Origin: CAZIKF01 sp964539825
GTDB taxonomy: Bacteria > Muiribacteriota > UBA6191
Length of the DNA: 64,000 nt
Direction: 5' to 3'
Assembly: GCA_964539825.1 (NCBI GenBank)
Contig: CAZIKF010000002.1
Coordinates: 186,001-250,000 of the forward strand
Shown here: piece after piece, positions 1-8,919 of the stretch
How positions within the stretch are numbered: the stretch's first letter is position 1
Layout: each line of letters opens with the position of its first letter
The notes under the pieces: model-generated
What the model saw: the letters and a program-made list of their open reading frames with translations, nothing else
Database searches by the model: none
What the model was told of the DNA's origin: nothing
Program-made: the position numbers and the translations under genes

Positions 1-19
1 AAAACCTCTTTGAAAGCTG

Positions 20-241
20 ATCCGGTGGGTGGCTCCGGGAATGGGGACCCTGCGGAGTGCAGTGCGGCGCAGGGTGTATGCGGGATGTTCAGGGGCCGTT
101 GATAATTGATATGAGTCAGCCATGACAACTCCTTGAGGAGTTGTCTGGCGAAGAAGGTGATGGAACTGTGCTAAGATCCCTTCGCAATCGAAACGTAGTG
201 GGGGGATTCCCGGTGACAGGACCCGCCTGTATGTAGGCTAA
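20..241 (+). repeat. Structured non-coding element, family 2, copy C
   Basis: No convincing gene is visible in the first 278 bases. The stretch shares a collinear series of motifs with the two elements at 38546-38755 and 39055-39264: ATCCGG at 20, ATGGGG at 41, a GC-rich hairpin, GGTGATG, CTAAG, GACAGGACCC at 215 and GGCTAA at 236. The hairpin here is a perfect 9 bp stem (124-132 with 137-145, loop TTGA), but its stem sequence is unrelated to the stem in the other copies. A second perfect 6 bp stem pairs 48-53 with 69-74. This looks like a structured RNA or a mobile-element end. The copy relationship is read by eye and its function is unknown. Confidence 0.55.
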
Positions 242-278
242 GTCTCTGGTAAAGTCCTTAACCGATAACCTATGATAA

Positions 279-953
279 ATGGATAGTCAGCAGGGAATAT
301 CCTTGAAAATAATTAACCTTCCGCTGCTTTGCCTTTTGGGTTTTGGGCCCGCTCTTGTGGCGGGGGTTGGATTTGGGCTAGAGGTGTTTCCAACCATCGT
401 CCTTCCCCTGGGAAAACTAAGCATCCTGGCCGCTTCGATCTATTACCTATGGCCCATCAATCTCAGATGGCCGTCCAAGAGAGACCTGGGGCGAGGTCTA
501 GTCCATGGGGCCGTGCTCTGTGTAGTGCCCATCCTATTTCTCGCTAGCGGAGGACTTGAGCTTCTGCCAACAGCGCCGCTAAAGGAAAAGATGGTGAGAA
601 TAGGCTTCCTTGACCACTTCTATTTACTCGTGACTTTGATTTCACTGGCAAATGCGGGATTCGAGGAATGGTTCTTCAGAGGTTTCATTGTAAGCCAGCT
701 TCAGCGAAGATTTTCGATAAAAATAACCACAATCCTGGGAGCAATTTTCTTTATGCCCCACCACTTCGTCATCCTTGTTAACTATATGCCTTTGGAGTGG
801 AACCTTCTTTTCACCGCGGGCACAGGAGTAGCAGGAGCCTACTGGACCTACTTCAGAGCCAGGGGAGAATCTCTCTACACCCTGTACCTCTCCCACCTGA
901 TTTGCGATCTAATCATAGTAGGAATCGGAGGAACCCTCCTGCTAGGTCTTTAG
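279..953 (+). CDS. CPBP family intramembrane metalloprotease
   Basis: A 224-residue multi-pass membrane protein. It carries the CPBP (Abi/CAAX-protease-like) signature: the EE pair at residues 129-130 followed by R134 (FEEWFFRG), a second motif with H161-H162 (FMPHHF), and H206/D210 near the C-terminus (SHLICD). In this family these residues bind metal inside the membrane and the proteins cleave prenylated or other membrane substrates. The actual substrate here is unknown. Hydrophobic segments occur at about residues 12-40, 45-60, 75-92, 113-127, 150-170 and 205-223. No good ribosome binding site precedes the ATG. The gene is alone on the plus strand and converges on the exporter operon, with only 2 bases between the two stop codons. 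Confidence 0.85.
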   Translation: MDSQQGISLKIINLPLLCLLGFGPALVAGVGFGLEVFPTIVLPLGKLSILAASIYYLWPINLRWPSKRDLGRGLVHGAVLCVVPILFLASGGLELLPTAPLKEKMVRIGFLDHFYLLVTLISLANAGFEEWFFRGFIVSQLQRRFSIKITTILGAIFFMPHHFVILVNYMPLEWNLLFTAGTGVAGAYWTYFRARGESLYTLYLSHLICDLIIVGIGGTLLLGL

Positions 954-955
954 AA

Positions 956-2173
956 TTATTCATATCTCAGGCATGCTATTGGGTCAAGGCTGGCCGCTTT
1001 TCGAGCGGGGAAATAACCAAATGCTATGCCTACAGTGGAGCCAAAAATTACCGACACGAGTATGGACAATCCCACACCGGCGATAGGAACATCAAGAAAG
1101 GCTCCAACCAGATACAAAGATGCCAGAGCCATTCCCGTTCCCATAGAGGAACCGCTGACGGCCAGGAAAACTGACTCTAGTAGAAACTGGTTCAGGATAT
1201 CTCTATCCCTCGCTCCAATCGCCTTACGAACCCCAATTTCCCTGGTTCTCTCCGTAACGGTTACGAGCATGATGTTCATGATCCCAATCCCGCCCACCAA
1301 TAATGAGATGGCGGCAATTATAGAAATAGCCCCAGTTACTATCCTGCTGAAATTATTAAATTCATCCAATTTCTGAGAGATGCTGGTAATGCGAAAATCA
1401 TCTGCATCGTCGCCAAGAATTTTGTGTTTTTTACGCATATGAATTTGAATTTTCTGCCTTGTTTTCTCTACGTCATGATCCTCAGCAATAGAGATCTGAC
1501 AGGCATAAAAATCCCGTTCATAAGTAATTCTTTCCATAGCCGTTGAGTAGGGTACGAAGATGATGTCCCCTTCCATATCTTTGTTGAACATCTTATTGGC
1601 CTTTAATACTCCAATGACCTGAAATTCCAGACCAGCCAGCTTAAACTTTTTTCCTAGGGGGTCTTCCCATAAAAATAGGTCGCTAGCTAATTCAGGACCT
1701 AACACCGCAACTCTGGCCCGGTTCAGAACTTCCTGGTGATTGAAAACCCGCCCAATATGGATTCTATTTTGGCCCATTAAAAAGTGGGTAGTGTCTACTC
1801 CTCGAATCCGGCAGTCCGCGTTTCTATTCTTGTACTTACCTCTACCACGATGGAAAATCCAGGGTGAGATAAACTCAACTCCCTCCACTGAATCTAAGAC
1901 AGATAGCAGATCATCACTGCTTAGCTTTTGCCATTGATTGGTCTGAATCCCGTTGATGTATTTGGCAGAACCGCTTAAAAACAGGGTTCGGGTTCCGACA
2001 ATGCTGATAAACTTGGAAATCGCGTAATTACGAACCGTTTCCCCAAGACAGAGAATTAAGATCACACCAAAGATTCCGACGATCATGCCCAGCATGGCCA
2101 GGAAGGAGCGGAACTTGTTGTCCCAGAGACTTGTGAGAGCCATTTCTCCGGCCATTTTCATCATGTTAATCAA
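956..2173 (-). CDS. ABC transporter permease, MacB/FtsX-like
   Basis: A 405-residue permease of the MacB/LolC family. It has one N-terminal membrane segment (about 24-44), a large periplasmic domain (about 45-275) and three C-terminal membrane segments (about 278-305, 331-357 and 362-388). It ends with the family's PARKAAxxDPI...LRYE tail. The cytoplasmic loop carries TERTREIGVRKAIGA (307-321), the coupling region typical of the family. Its ATG overlaps the stop of the ATPase gene by four bases (ATGA), so the two are probably translationally coupled. With the ATPase and adaptor upstream it forms a MacAB-like exporter of the mechanotransmitter type. Substrate is unknown: a lipoprotein, peptide or macrolide-like compound is possible. 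Confidence 0.88.
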   Translation of the reverse strand: MINMMKMAGEMALTSLWDNKFRSFLAMLGMIVGIFGVILILCLGETVRNYAISKFISIVGTRTLFLSGSAKYINGIQTNQWQKLSSDDLLSVLDSVEGVEFISPWIFHRGRGKYKNRNADCRIRGVDTTHFLMGQNRIHIGRVFNHQEVLNRARVAVLGPELASDLFLWEDPLGKKFKLAGLEFQVIGVLKANKMFNKDMEGDIIFVPYSTAMERITYERDFYACQISIAEDHDVEKTRQKIQIHMRKKHKILGDDADDFRITSISQKLDEFNNFSRIVTGAISIIAAISLLVGGIGIMNIMLVTVTERTREIGVRKAIGARDRDILNQFLLESVFLAVSGSSMGTGMALASLYLVGAFLDVPIAGVGLSILVSVIFGSTVGIAFGYFPARKAASLDPIACLRYE

Positions 2174-2850
2174 GTTTCACTCTTTCTCTTATCCATAAAT
2201 ACTTGCCCATCCTTCAAGTGGATTTCACGCTCACATTGGTTAGCGACCTCCAGGTCATGTGTGACTATGAGGATGGTTTGACCTTCTTTGTGAAGATCAT
2301 GGAATAGTTGAATCACTTCCTCGGATGTTTTGGAATCAAGATTACCTGTTGGCTCATCAGCCAGCAGTATAGAAGGCTCTGAAACCAGGGCTCGGGCTGT
2401 TGCAACTCTTTGTTTTTCTCCCCCAGAAAGTTCATTGGGCAGATGGTCCCAACGATCTTGAAGTCCTACTTGTTCAAGGGTTTGCATGCACTTTTCATAC
2501 AGGTCTCTTCGATCACTGCGATACATCAGGGGCAAGGCAACATTTTTCAGGGCATTCACTTTCGGCAGCAGGTTGAAACTTTGAAAAACAAAACCGATTT
2601 TATGATTTCTCAACCACGCTAATCTATCTTTGTCAAAGGAGCTGACCAGGTCTTCATCAAAGTAGTAATTTCCCGCAGTCGGTCGATCCATGAGGCCGAG
2701 GATATTCATGAGTGTAGATTTTCCGCTCCCAGATTTTCCAACTATGGCAACCATCTCTGCGTTTTCAATCTTCAGACTCAGGTCACAGAGAGCATGAACA
2801 GCTTTTTTTTCCGGGTTGTAGATCTTTGAGATATTTTCAAGCAAGATCAC
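2170..2850 (-). CDS. ABC transporter ATP-binding protein, MacB/LolD type
   Basis: A 226-residue nucleotide-binding domain with Walker A GKSGSGKST (38-46), signature LSGGE (141-145), Walker B ILLADE (161-166) and the switch His in VTHD near residue 198. The order and spacing match the LolD/MacB/FtsE subgroup, where the ATPase drives conformational change in a permease with a large periplasmic domain. It sits between the adaptor (6-base gap) and the permease (4-base overlap), which supports one operon. In E. coli MacB the ATPase and permease are fused. Here they are separate, as in many other phyla. Confidence 0.93.
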   Translation of the reverse strand: MILLENISKIYNPEKKAVHALCDLSLKIENAEMVAIVGKSGSGKSTLMNILGLMDRPTAGNYYFDEDLVSSFDKDRLAWLRNHKIGFVFQSFNLLPKVNALKNVALPLMYRSDRRDLYEKCMQTLEQVGLQDRWDHLPNELSGGEKQRVATARALVSEPSILLADEPTGNLDSKTSEEVIQLFHDLHKEGQTILIVTHDLEVANQCEREIHLKDGQVFMDKRKSET

Positions 2851-2856
2851 TTTTTA

Positions 2857-4143
2857 CTAACCTTTCCCCTTCTTTTTTTTGCCTTCCTTTCGATTCCAGG
2901 GATTATTTTCCTCACCCGAAATGATGATGATTTCCTCATCTTCCTTTAGGCCTGATTTCACCTCAAACATCTCACCATCAAGTCCTAATTCGACGAATCT
3001 CTTTTCAGCGGATTCAGGATCCTTACCCACCAGGACAAAGGGCTTTCCCTCCTCCCGAAAAATTGCCGAATAAGGAATTGCCAGCACGCCGTCTTTCTTG
3101 CCTAACAGAAACTCAACGGATGCGTTCATTCCAGGCCGTATCACTCTTCCACCGCTGGACTCAATTTTTATTTTGGTGGCGAAGAAGCTCATCCCCCTGT
3201 TGGGTATTCCCTTTGGGGAAAGACGTACTACCGATCCTCGAAATTCATCAAAGGGATAGGACTCAACCTGAAATTTGACCTCAACCCCCCTGGAAACTTT
3301 CCCTACCTGGCTTTCATCCAGGGAAACATCCACAAAAAGTTCGGTAAGATCAGACAACACCATCACCGTGGTCCCTCCGGTCACATTGCTGATCCCAGAA
3401 GCGATGATTTGACCCTTCTGAACATTTTTTGAAGTCACGGTACCCTCAGAACGGGCATAAACAGACGTTTCATCAAGTCGTTGCTGAGCGTCTGAAAGGG
3501 CTATTTGTCGGATCTTGATCTCGGAGCGGGCTTTTTCGATGGCAAATTCTTTAAACTCCAGACGTGACTCTTGAAGATCCAAAAGTCTCAGTTTGAGTTC
3601 AGCCTGTTTCAATTCACCGTCAGAACGTACATAAGAGGTATAGGCTACATCATAGTTTTCCTGTGAGTTGAGTTTTTTATCATGAAGGCTTTTCTGGCGT
3701 TTTAGCTTATCTCTTGCGTGCTCAAACTGTTGTCTGATCGTGGTCAGGTTGGTTCTGGCCTGCTCACGGTCCAACTTGATCTGGTCAATGGACAACCGCT
3801 GGTCGAGCTTCAGGCGTTTTAGCTCATTGGAGACTATTATCAAGGAGTTGGAAGCACTCTCAACCCGTCTTTTCTCATTCACCGGGTCCAGTCGCAGAAG
3901 CAGGTCCCCAGGCTTTACCCGGTCACCAACCTCAAAGGGCAGTTCAACAACTTCACCACTAGCTTTACACTTAATTTGAATATCCACGGCATTGGTGACA
4001 CGTCCAGAAGCCACAAACCGAGAAGAGATCTCGTGCTTGGAAACTTTGAATACTTCATAGATTTCCTCACTCTTTTTACTAAAATCTATTTTGCAGCCAG
4101 TAAGAAACGAACCGATTAAAACCAGGGTGAAAATAATTCTCAT
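2857..4143 (-). CDS. Periplasmic adaptor lipoprotein, MacA/HlyD family
   Basis: A membrane-fusion protein of about 428 residues. I chose the internal ATG at 4143 over the upstream ATG at 4170. It is preceded by a GAGG site and starts a clean lipoprotein signal (MRIIFTL...LTGC, lipid-modified Cys about residue 17). Order of parts: biotinyl/lipoyl-like half-motif (VELPFEVGDRVKPGDLLLRLD), a long charged coiled-coil hairpin (roughly residues 95-215), the second lipoyl half (SEGTVTSKNVQKGQII), then beta-barrel and membrane-proximal domains. Such adaptors bridge an inner-membrane MacB-like pump to an outer-membrane TolC-like channel. No TolC homologue lies in the window. First gene of the three-gene minus-strand operon. 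Confidence 0.88.
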   Translation of the reverse strand: MRIIFTLVLIGSFLTGCKIDFSKKSEEIYEVFKVSKHEISSRFVASGRVTNAVDIQIKCKASGEVVELPFEVGDRVKPGDLLLRLDPVNEKRRVESASNSLIIVSNELKRLKLDQRLSIDQIKLDREQARTNLTTIRQQFEHARDKLKRQKSLHDKKLNSQENYDVAYTSYVRSDGELKQAELKLRLLDLQESRLEFKEFAIEKARSEIKIRQIALSDAQQRLDETSVYARSEGTVTSKNVQKGQIIASGISNVTGGTTVMVLSDLTELFVDVSLDESQVGKVSRGVEVKFQVESYPFDEFRGSVVRLSPKGIPNRGMSFFATKIKIESSGGRVIRPGMNASVEFLLGKKDGVLAIPYSAIFREEGKPFVLVGKDPESAEKRFVELGLDGEMFEVKSGLKEDEEIIIISGEENNPWNRKEGKKKKGKG

Positions 4144-4310
4144 AAATGCCTCATCTTCCTCTGTCTCCATGATCTAATCTCAGTACTGCTGCCCGGGAGA
4201 AGCTTCCTGACTTCTAAATCATTAGACAAAGTTGAAGTTTCACTGAAGGTAAATGGAGTTTAGGGTAATCTTAGAGGACAGTCGAATGTTTTTAGTGAAC
4301 CGACTTGGGT

Positions 4311-5045
4311 TCAAAGTTGAGCCATGATGAGATTGACCAGCTTTTCCTTCAGGGTTGTTTCACCCTGCTTGGATTGAAGAGGCACTCCGTGGCACACAAT
4401 CAAGGTATGAGGCTCAAACTGATCTAGTAAGTTAAGTATCCACTCTTTGTAAGCGCTTCTATGTTTAATCCCAAGGAACTTAAAAAGACGGGAGATTCTT
4501 AATCCAGGAGCGGCACCTGAGAGTTTCAAGTACCAGCCAACTGCTCCCGTTGGCATCCGGGACTGCGGAATATGAAAGAAGGAGTCCGCGCAGATCCAAA
4601 GGTACCTGGATTCATACTCCACAATAAAGAGAATTTCTCCACAACGAGTACCCGGCGCTTCAAAAGCCCTCACGTGGGAAGGAAGTACTGTGAGGAGATG
4701 GTCAAGAGGTTCAAGATTATGACCCTTTTTAGAGAATTTTTTTAGGAATTTACTATGCCCGTAACCCCTGGCAGCAGCAAACTCCTCCTTCCACTTCCGA
4801 ATTCCCATGTGATGAAGAGTGTTAGGAGCCACCAGGTACATATTCTTTGGAGGCTGGACCGACGCTGGATCTTTGCCTCCCGTGAGAGTGGCGTTCAGGC
4901 TGGAAAGGTCCAGGTTGGTACCAGCACTGATAACCAGTAAACTCTCTTCATCAAGACGGATAAGGAACTGATTAGAGCGGGCAGAACCTGCCGGGTACAG
5001 CCCGGACCAGACATCTGGAAAATCTTCGATCGGTTTCAGCTTCAT
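4311..5045 (-). CDS. Metallo-hydrolase-like protein (degenerate MBL fold, DUF4336-like)
   Basis: A protein of about 244 residues that resembles the metallo-beta-lactamase fold in outline. It has an N-terminal strand pair (NQFLIRLDEESLLVISAG), a region NTLHHMGIRKWKEEF where MBL proteins hold HxHxDH, a central APGT...GEILFIVE strand set and a C-terminal LIVCHG. The canonical metal-binding cluster is incomplete, so catalytic activity is doubtful. I prefer the ATG at 5045 to the TTG two codons upstream. No function can be assigned. It stands alone between the exporter operon and the fatty acid hydroxylase gene, on the same strand as both. Assignment to DUF4336 is from memory of the pattern, not a search. 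Confidence 0.55.
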   Translation of the reverse strand: MKLKPIEDFPDVWSGLYPAGSARSNQFLIRLDEESLLVISAGTNLDLSSLNATLTGGKDPASVQPPKNMYLVAPNTLHHMGIRKWKEEFAAARGYGHSKFLKKFSKKGHNLEPLDHLLTVLPSHVRAFEAPGTRCGEILFIVEYESRYLWICADSFFHIPQSRMPTGAVGWYLKLSGAAPGLRISRLFKFLGIKHRSAYKEWILNLLDQFEPHTLIVCHGVPLQSKQGETTLKEKLVNLIMAQL

Positions 5046-5100
5046 AATCAAGTGGCTCTCAGAAAGAGTAGCACACTACCTGGATCCGGGAGTCAATCTC

Positions 5101-5844
5101 TCAGCTAAAAGGGAATTTCATCTGAGAAAAATAGCCATCGGGCATTTTCTCTTGAATTCCATATTCTTTAGGCCAATGATCCGGTAGGAATAGGGTTCCG
5201 AAAAGAGCGTCCATCCAGGGAAATTGTCCGGCAAAATTCTTATTTTGACCTTCCGGGTCCTTACTATGGTGCCAATGATGAAAGAAGGGAGTGGCAAAGA
5301 CCCTGCGAAGGATCTTAAGTTCGAAACGTACATTGGAATGCAGGAAAAGACCCCATAAGCCAACGAAGATGAGATAGGCTCCAAATGTGGCTTTCGTAAA
5401 TCCCAGTAAAAGGAGCGGAGCCGCGCCAATAGCCCTGTTTATACCTACATTGATGGGATGCACCCTGGCTGAGGAGAGCCAGTCAAGGGTCCCGGGGGAA
5501 TGATGCACACTATGCAGCTTCCAAAGGAATGGAACCGAATGGTGCAGTCGATGTGCCCAATACCCAAAGAAGTCCGCGATCAAAATCGCCAGAAGAAACT
5601 GAAGTCCCCCATGTAAGCCGGCAATCCATGCCTTGAGCGCTGGGAATAAGTCCCTGGTAAGAAGAAAGATGGGTAGTGCCAGCAGAAAAGTTGAGACCTT
5701 TATCAAGACCTCATTGATCAAAAAGTGCACCACATCCGTAAGAAAGCCGCTTCGAAAAATCTTCTGGTCAGGATGTAATGGGAATAGACGTTCGAGGGGT
5801 ACGAATAGAAGAAACAGAAATGCAAAGGCAACAAGTTTACTCAA
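5101..5844 (-). CDS. Sterol desaturase / fatty acid hydroxylase family protein
   Basis: A 247-residue membrane protein with the three histidine clusters of the di-iron fatty acid hydroxylase superfamily: HRLHH (98-102), HSVHH (111-115) and HHWHH (189-193). These coordinate two irons that activate O2 for hydroxylation or desaturation of a lipid, carotenoid or sterol-like substrate. The substrate here is unknown. Hydrophobic stretches are at about 3-20, 48-64, 78-95 and 143-168. The start is TTG at 5844, preceded by AGGGG at a good distance. The family is oxygen-dependent, which fits an organism that meets oxygen at least sometimes. Confidence 0.88.
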   Translation of the reverse strand: MSKLVAFAFLFLLFVPLERLFPLHPDQKIFRSGFLTDVVHFLINEVLIKVSTFLLALPIFLLTRDLFPALKAWIAGLHGGLQFLLAILIADFFGYWAHRLHHSVPFLWKLHSVHHSPGTLDWLSSARVHPINVGINRAIGAAPLLLLGFTKATFGAYLIFVGLWGLFLHSNVRFELKILRRVFATPFFHHWHHSKDPEGQNKNFAGQFPWMDALFGTLFLPDHWPKEYGIQEKMPDGYFSQMKFPFS

Positions 5845-5987
5845 TTTTATCCCCTTTCAGGCTTCAATCCCATTTGATGCCGACCGGAGGGCAACAGTTA
5901 CAGAATTTTGTTTCAGATCGATAACCCCCGGTATGAGCTCGCAGCAATTCGCAGTAGAATGGAGATCGTAGACCCCTCCTAATTATT

Positions 5988-6266
5988 ATGGCTCATTGCA
6001 CCTACGAAAACCTCTCTGATCTTGAACCGATCCTTGCCTTGATTCGATCCCTGGATAGGATTAAGGAGAGAAAACCCGGGATCTTCTATTTGAAGTCCAG
6101 GGGGTTTCTCCACTTTCATGAGAAGAATGGGAAGCGTTGGGCAGATGTAAGAGATGGAGAGAATTGGGGCAGCGAAGTTCCCATTTCCCTGAACCCTGAT
6201 CAAGAAGAAATGGATGCATTTTTCCGCGAGGTGCGCAGAAGGCACCAGGCTACTCTGGAAACCTGA
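5988..6266 (+). CDS. Small conserved-looking hypothetical protein
   Basis: A 92-residue soluble protein with no signal peptide and no recognised domain. The middle is rich in aromatic and basic residues (FYLKSRGFLHFHEKNGK), followed by an acidic-amphipathic C-terminal helix (PDQEEMDAFFREVRRRH). An overlapping open frame on the opposite strand is judged a shadow because the plus-strand protein has the more natural composition. It lies divergently from the fatty acid hydroxylase gene and 81 bases upstream of the next plus-strand gene. Function unknown. Confidence 0.6.
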   Translation: MAHCTYENLSDLEPILALIRSLDRIKERKPGIFYLKSRGFLHFHEKNGKRWADVRDGENWGSEVPISLNPDQEEMDAFFREVRRRHQATLET

Positions 6267-6347
6267 ATTTCCACCTGGTAAAAGTTTTTTACTGTTTTAT
6301 CGAACTAGTACACGCTTTGTAGCGTAGGAACCTGTGAGGAGATTCTA

Positions 6348-7343
6348 ATGAAAATATTCCTGCGTTTAGCCCTGCTTCTGATATTCACGACTTTTCCTAC
6401 GCATGCTGGTCTTAAAGATATGTGGGACTCCCTGGTAAACCAGGATAATGGGCCTACGGATCAGGAAATCATTGAGAAAAATGAGAGCCACCTCAGATCA
6501 AATAAGGATCAAAAATGGTTTGAGAACCTCGTTTTGGATTCAGATACCAGTCCAGCGCTCATTTACCAGACTAAATTTTTTCAAATCGAAGTGAATGAAG
6601 CAGGGGTGAAAATTAACAGCGTATACCAGCCCTGGAAAAAGGGAACTCAGGCGCGGGTTTTTAAAGAGTCAGAGCATGTGAAATTCCACCTCGTTGTGAG
6701 TCTACCCAGTAAGGAATCTAATTCTCGAGCGAAAATCAGCTTCTTTGAAAGGCAAGTAGAGAAAGGGCAGGGATCCAATGTGGCCTGGAGAGAGCACTTT
6801 CAAAATCTTGAAACCGACACAATAAGTCTTAGGGGAACCCAGGATTATGAAGAACTCGTAGAGCTGCTCAACCTGATGGTTTCAAAGCCCTTCCCCTTTC
6901 TAACACGCTATGCAAATGTACCTTCACCCAAGAATGAGAAACTATCCCATTTCGCTGATAAAACCTATGATGCTATTAGACCCCGAAAGGGAGTAGTTTC
7001 CTTTGAGGAAATCATGAAAAAAGCGGGTCTAATAGAAGATGAAGAAGAGCGTACCTATGTATTGGTGAGCTACTTCAAATCTGCTATCAAGAAGTTGGAT
7101 GTGGAGCAGATCCTTAAGCTTCAGCGTCTGCTTAGCATCAGGGCACACGACTACATCACCAGAAACTTCTACAACCAATTACGAGACAACAAAGAAGTTT
7201 CCACCGATCAAATCCTCCGCCTGATCCGCATGTCCCCTGGCTGGGTCTCTCACAAACACGTTCTGCTCAAGGACTTCTACCGGGCAAGAGAGCACACCAA
7301 AAAAGAAAAAGCAGCCATCGACCAACTCATGCGCGACCTATAA
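6348..7343 (+). CDS. Secreted hypothetical protein
   Basis: A 331-residue protein with an N-terminal signal peptide (hydrophobic core about residues 4-16, likely cut after the THA near residue 20). The ATG is preceded by GAGGAG at a good distance. The mature part is soluble and charged. There is a beta-rich region about 60-135 (TKFFQIEVNEAGVKINSVY and following) and a helical C-terminal half about 215-331. I recognise no family. The stop lies directly against the palindromic repeat region at 7344-7502, which also ends the converging gene. Confidence 0.65.
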   Translation: MKIFLRLALLLIFTTFPTHAGLKDMWDSLVNQDNGPTDQEIIEKNESHLRSNKDQKWFENLVLDSDTSPALIYQTKFFQIEVNEAGVKINSVYQPWKKGTQARVFKESEHVKFHLVVSLPSKESNSRAKISFFERQVEKGQGSNVAWREHFQNLETDTISLRGTQDYEELVELLNLMVSKPFPFLTRYANVPSPKNEKLSHFADKTYDAIRPRKGVVSFEEIMKKAGLIEDEEERTYVLVSYFKSAIKKLDVEQILKLQRLLSIRAHDYITRNFYNQLRDNKEVSTDQILRLIRMSPGWVSHKHVLLKDFYRAREHTKKEKAAIDQLMRDL

Positions 7344-7502
7344 GGGAAGCCAGAAGAGCCCCTTTAGAGGAAGATGGGGTACAGCGCTTCCGATAAGAAG
7401 CGCCTGGAAGCCCTTCCCTCGTTGGAGGTGACTCTGCCACCTCCGCCTCACGAATCACTTCCATGCACCTCTTCTCGAAACCCCTGTTGAATCGACCGGG
7501 CA
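7344..7502 (-). repeat. Palindromic element family 1, copy at 7.4 kb
   Basis: This fills the gap between two converging genes. Read on the minus strand it contains the family core GGTTTCGAGAAGAGGTGCAT, then ATTCGTGAGG, a central hairpin and AACGAGGGAA. The central hairpin is a perfect 7 bp stem (7424-7430 with 7438-7444). A second perfect 7 bp hairpin pairs 7384-7390 with 7397-7403. The outer inverted arms seen in the other copies are not recognisable here, so this copy may be partial or rearranged. Open frames crossing it are translations of the repeat rather than genes. Confidence 0.65.
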
Positions 7503-7928
7503 TCATACCCGTGAGTCCCCTTTGTCGGGTTTTCCCCAGGTACCCGTCCATACATCAAATGAGTCATAGCCATGGGTTTGGAATACTCTAAGAGTGACTT
7601 GAGCCATTTCAGTAAGTGCTACCCACTCTGGGTCTGCTAATATGACATTTGGATTATCACTCGGCTCCTCGTACAGCCTCAATACGACTCTAAAATCACA
7701 CAATGCCTCAATCAGCTCCAGAGGATACTTGCCCGAGGTTCGGTGCCGTTCTATGAAACCTTCAAAGTCGATATCATCAAACAGATTGCACCAAAGTTCA
7801 TCATAGGAAATGACTCGCTCTTGGGGGTTTGAACAAATATTGTTAAAAGCATGCCTCTGAAACTTCAGGGAGGAAAAGTAAGAGATGTCCTCCAGGATGA
7901 ATTTCAGCCATTCCTCATCTTCCATCAT
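7503..7928 (-). CDS. Hypothetical acidic protein
   Basis: A 141-residue protein, acidic and rich in aromatic residues, with no signal peptide or membrane segment. Nothing recognisable in known families. The pattern (EDEEWLKFILEDISYF, then FDDIDFEGFIERHR, then WVALTEMAQVTLRVF) suggests a mostly helical small protein of the immunity/SMI1-like size class, but that is a guess. Its final codons (KPDKGDSRV then stop) run into the flank of the palindromic element. The natural C-terminus may therefore have been altered by element insertion. Confidence 0.5.
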   Translation of the reverse strand: MMEDEEWLKFILEDISYFSSLKFQRHAFNNICSNPQERVISYDELWCNLFDDIDFEGFIERHRTSGKYPLELIEALCDFRVVLRLYEEPSDNPNVILADPEWVALTEMAQVTLRVFQTHGYDSFDVWTGTWGKPDKGDSRV

Positions 7929-8039
7929 GAATGAATCACCTCAATTGTGAAGAAGTAATTGGAGCCACAACCCATACCATCATAATTATGGCATAGTCCT
8001 CAATAGTAGCTCTAAATCAATCAAGAAAACATCTCTCCC

Positions 8040-8220
8040 GGTGGCAGGGGAGTCGCTTTTGGGAGTGATGTCTTAAGGCAGGGTTTTCGAGAAGAGGTGC
8101 ATGGAAGTGGTTCGTGAGGAGCGCGTAGCACCGCTACGGGTGACGAGGGAACCGATTTCAGGTGCCTTTTCTCGGGAACACTGCATAGCCAGCACTCCCA
8201 AAATCGGCTCCCCTGCCACC
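8040..8220 (+). repeat. Palindromic element family 1, copy at 8.1 kb
   Basis: A 181 bp element with 28 bp terminal inverted repeats (8040-8067 and 8193-8220) matching at 26 of 28 positions. Inside is the family core (TTTTCGAGAAGAGGTGCATG, GTGGTTCGTGAGGA) and a central hairpin CGTAGC-ACC-GCTACG (8124-8129 with 8133-8138), then GACGAGGGAACC. The two halves also pair imperfectly outside the centre, so the whole element can fold into one long hairpin. It fills most of the 293-base gap between the start of one minus-strand gene and the stop of the next, ending one base before that stop codon. Confidence 0.8.
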
Positions 8221-8221
8221 C

Positions 8222-8887
8222 TCACCCCTGGGGCACGTCGATTCTTAGTAGCATGTTGATTGGTCTTGGGAAGACTGTGAGAGTTGCTTTTAAGGGGAGT
8301 ATTAGCCGTTTATCGGAGGCCTTTTTTCCTCGCTTTTCCATGTCGTAGTATTCCAACTCCACATCTACCTTATGCTTTTGAATTAGAATCTGCTCGGTTT
8401 TATCGGTTTGCTGGGCATGAAAGCCCAGTATCTGGGTCAACCCGCCTAGAAAAAGCCCTTGCCTTATAAGCTCATTGCGGTTTTTGTATTCAGCAAACTT
8501 TATTGCCTTTTTTTCCTGGATATATTCATATTTTATGGTGAATCCAGGATAGTCATGAATGTTGGAGCGGCCCAGCACGATGACGAGTATATCATTGCGC
8601 GGTTCAGTATATACATGGGGAAGATCCAGAGCGTTTCCACCGGGGGGAGAATTGGGTACGTAGACTTCTAAAGCACCCTTTAGCTCCTGTCTCAGCTTGG
8701 TGAGAAATAGGCGCACGGCCTGCTGTCCTCTGGATTTCTGAATGACTTTGATCAAGCGGGACTGGTAGGTCCCGTGCATCATGTAGAAGACGCTCAGAAT
8801 AAAAGTAGCCAGAAAAAAGCTTACCAGCATCTCAATCAGGGTAAATCCACGTTTTCGACGCATTTTTGATGGAATTTTTCTAACCAT
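8222..8887 (-). CDS. Minor pseudopilin, GspJ/PilW-like
   Basis: A 221-residue protein with a class III prepilin leader: basic N-terminus ending RKRG (G14), then F15 TLIEM with the conserved Glu at mature position 5 and a hydrophobic helix (about 15-38). A prepilin peptidase would cut after G14. The order of genes (K-like, I-like, then this) and the mature region (arginine-rich helix QQAVRLFLTKLRQEL, then beta-rich C-terminal part) match the J/W position in type II secretion or type IV pilus minor-pilin operons. Last gene of the minus-strand pseudopilin set. Its stop is one base from the palindromic element. Confidence 0.8.
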   Translation of the reverse strand: MVRKIPSKMRRKRGFTLIEMLVSFFLATFILSVFYMMHGTYQSRLIKVIQKSRGQQAVRLFLTKLRQELKGALEVYVPNSPPGGNALDLPHVYTEPRNDILVIVLGRSNIHDYPGFTIKYEYIQEKKAIKFAEYKNRNELIRQGLFLGGLTQILGFHAQQTDKTEQILIQKHKVDVELEYYDMEKRGKKASDKRLILPLKATLTVFPRPINMLLRIDVPQG

Positions 8888-8919
8888 AGTTCTCAGGAAT
8901 TGTCCTTATAAATTTCCAC

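Noticed and set aside
1..278. Group II intron, tmRNA or RNase P RNA at the window start
   Set aside because: None of the conserved ends or cores of those RNAs is visible. The stretch is better explained by its match to the elements near 38.5-39.3 kb.
5979..6245. 88-residue minus-strand frame
   Set aside because: It overlaps the plus-strand 92-residue gene almost completely and has a less protein-like composition.
7327..7551. 74-residue minus-strand frame across the 7.4 kb element
   Set aside because: It is a translation of the palindromic element and overlaps the end of two better genes.
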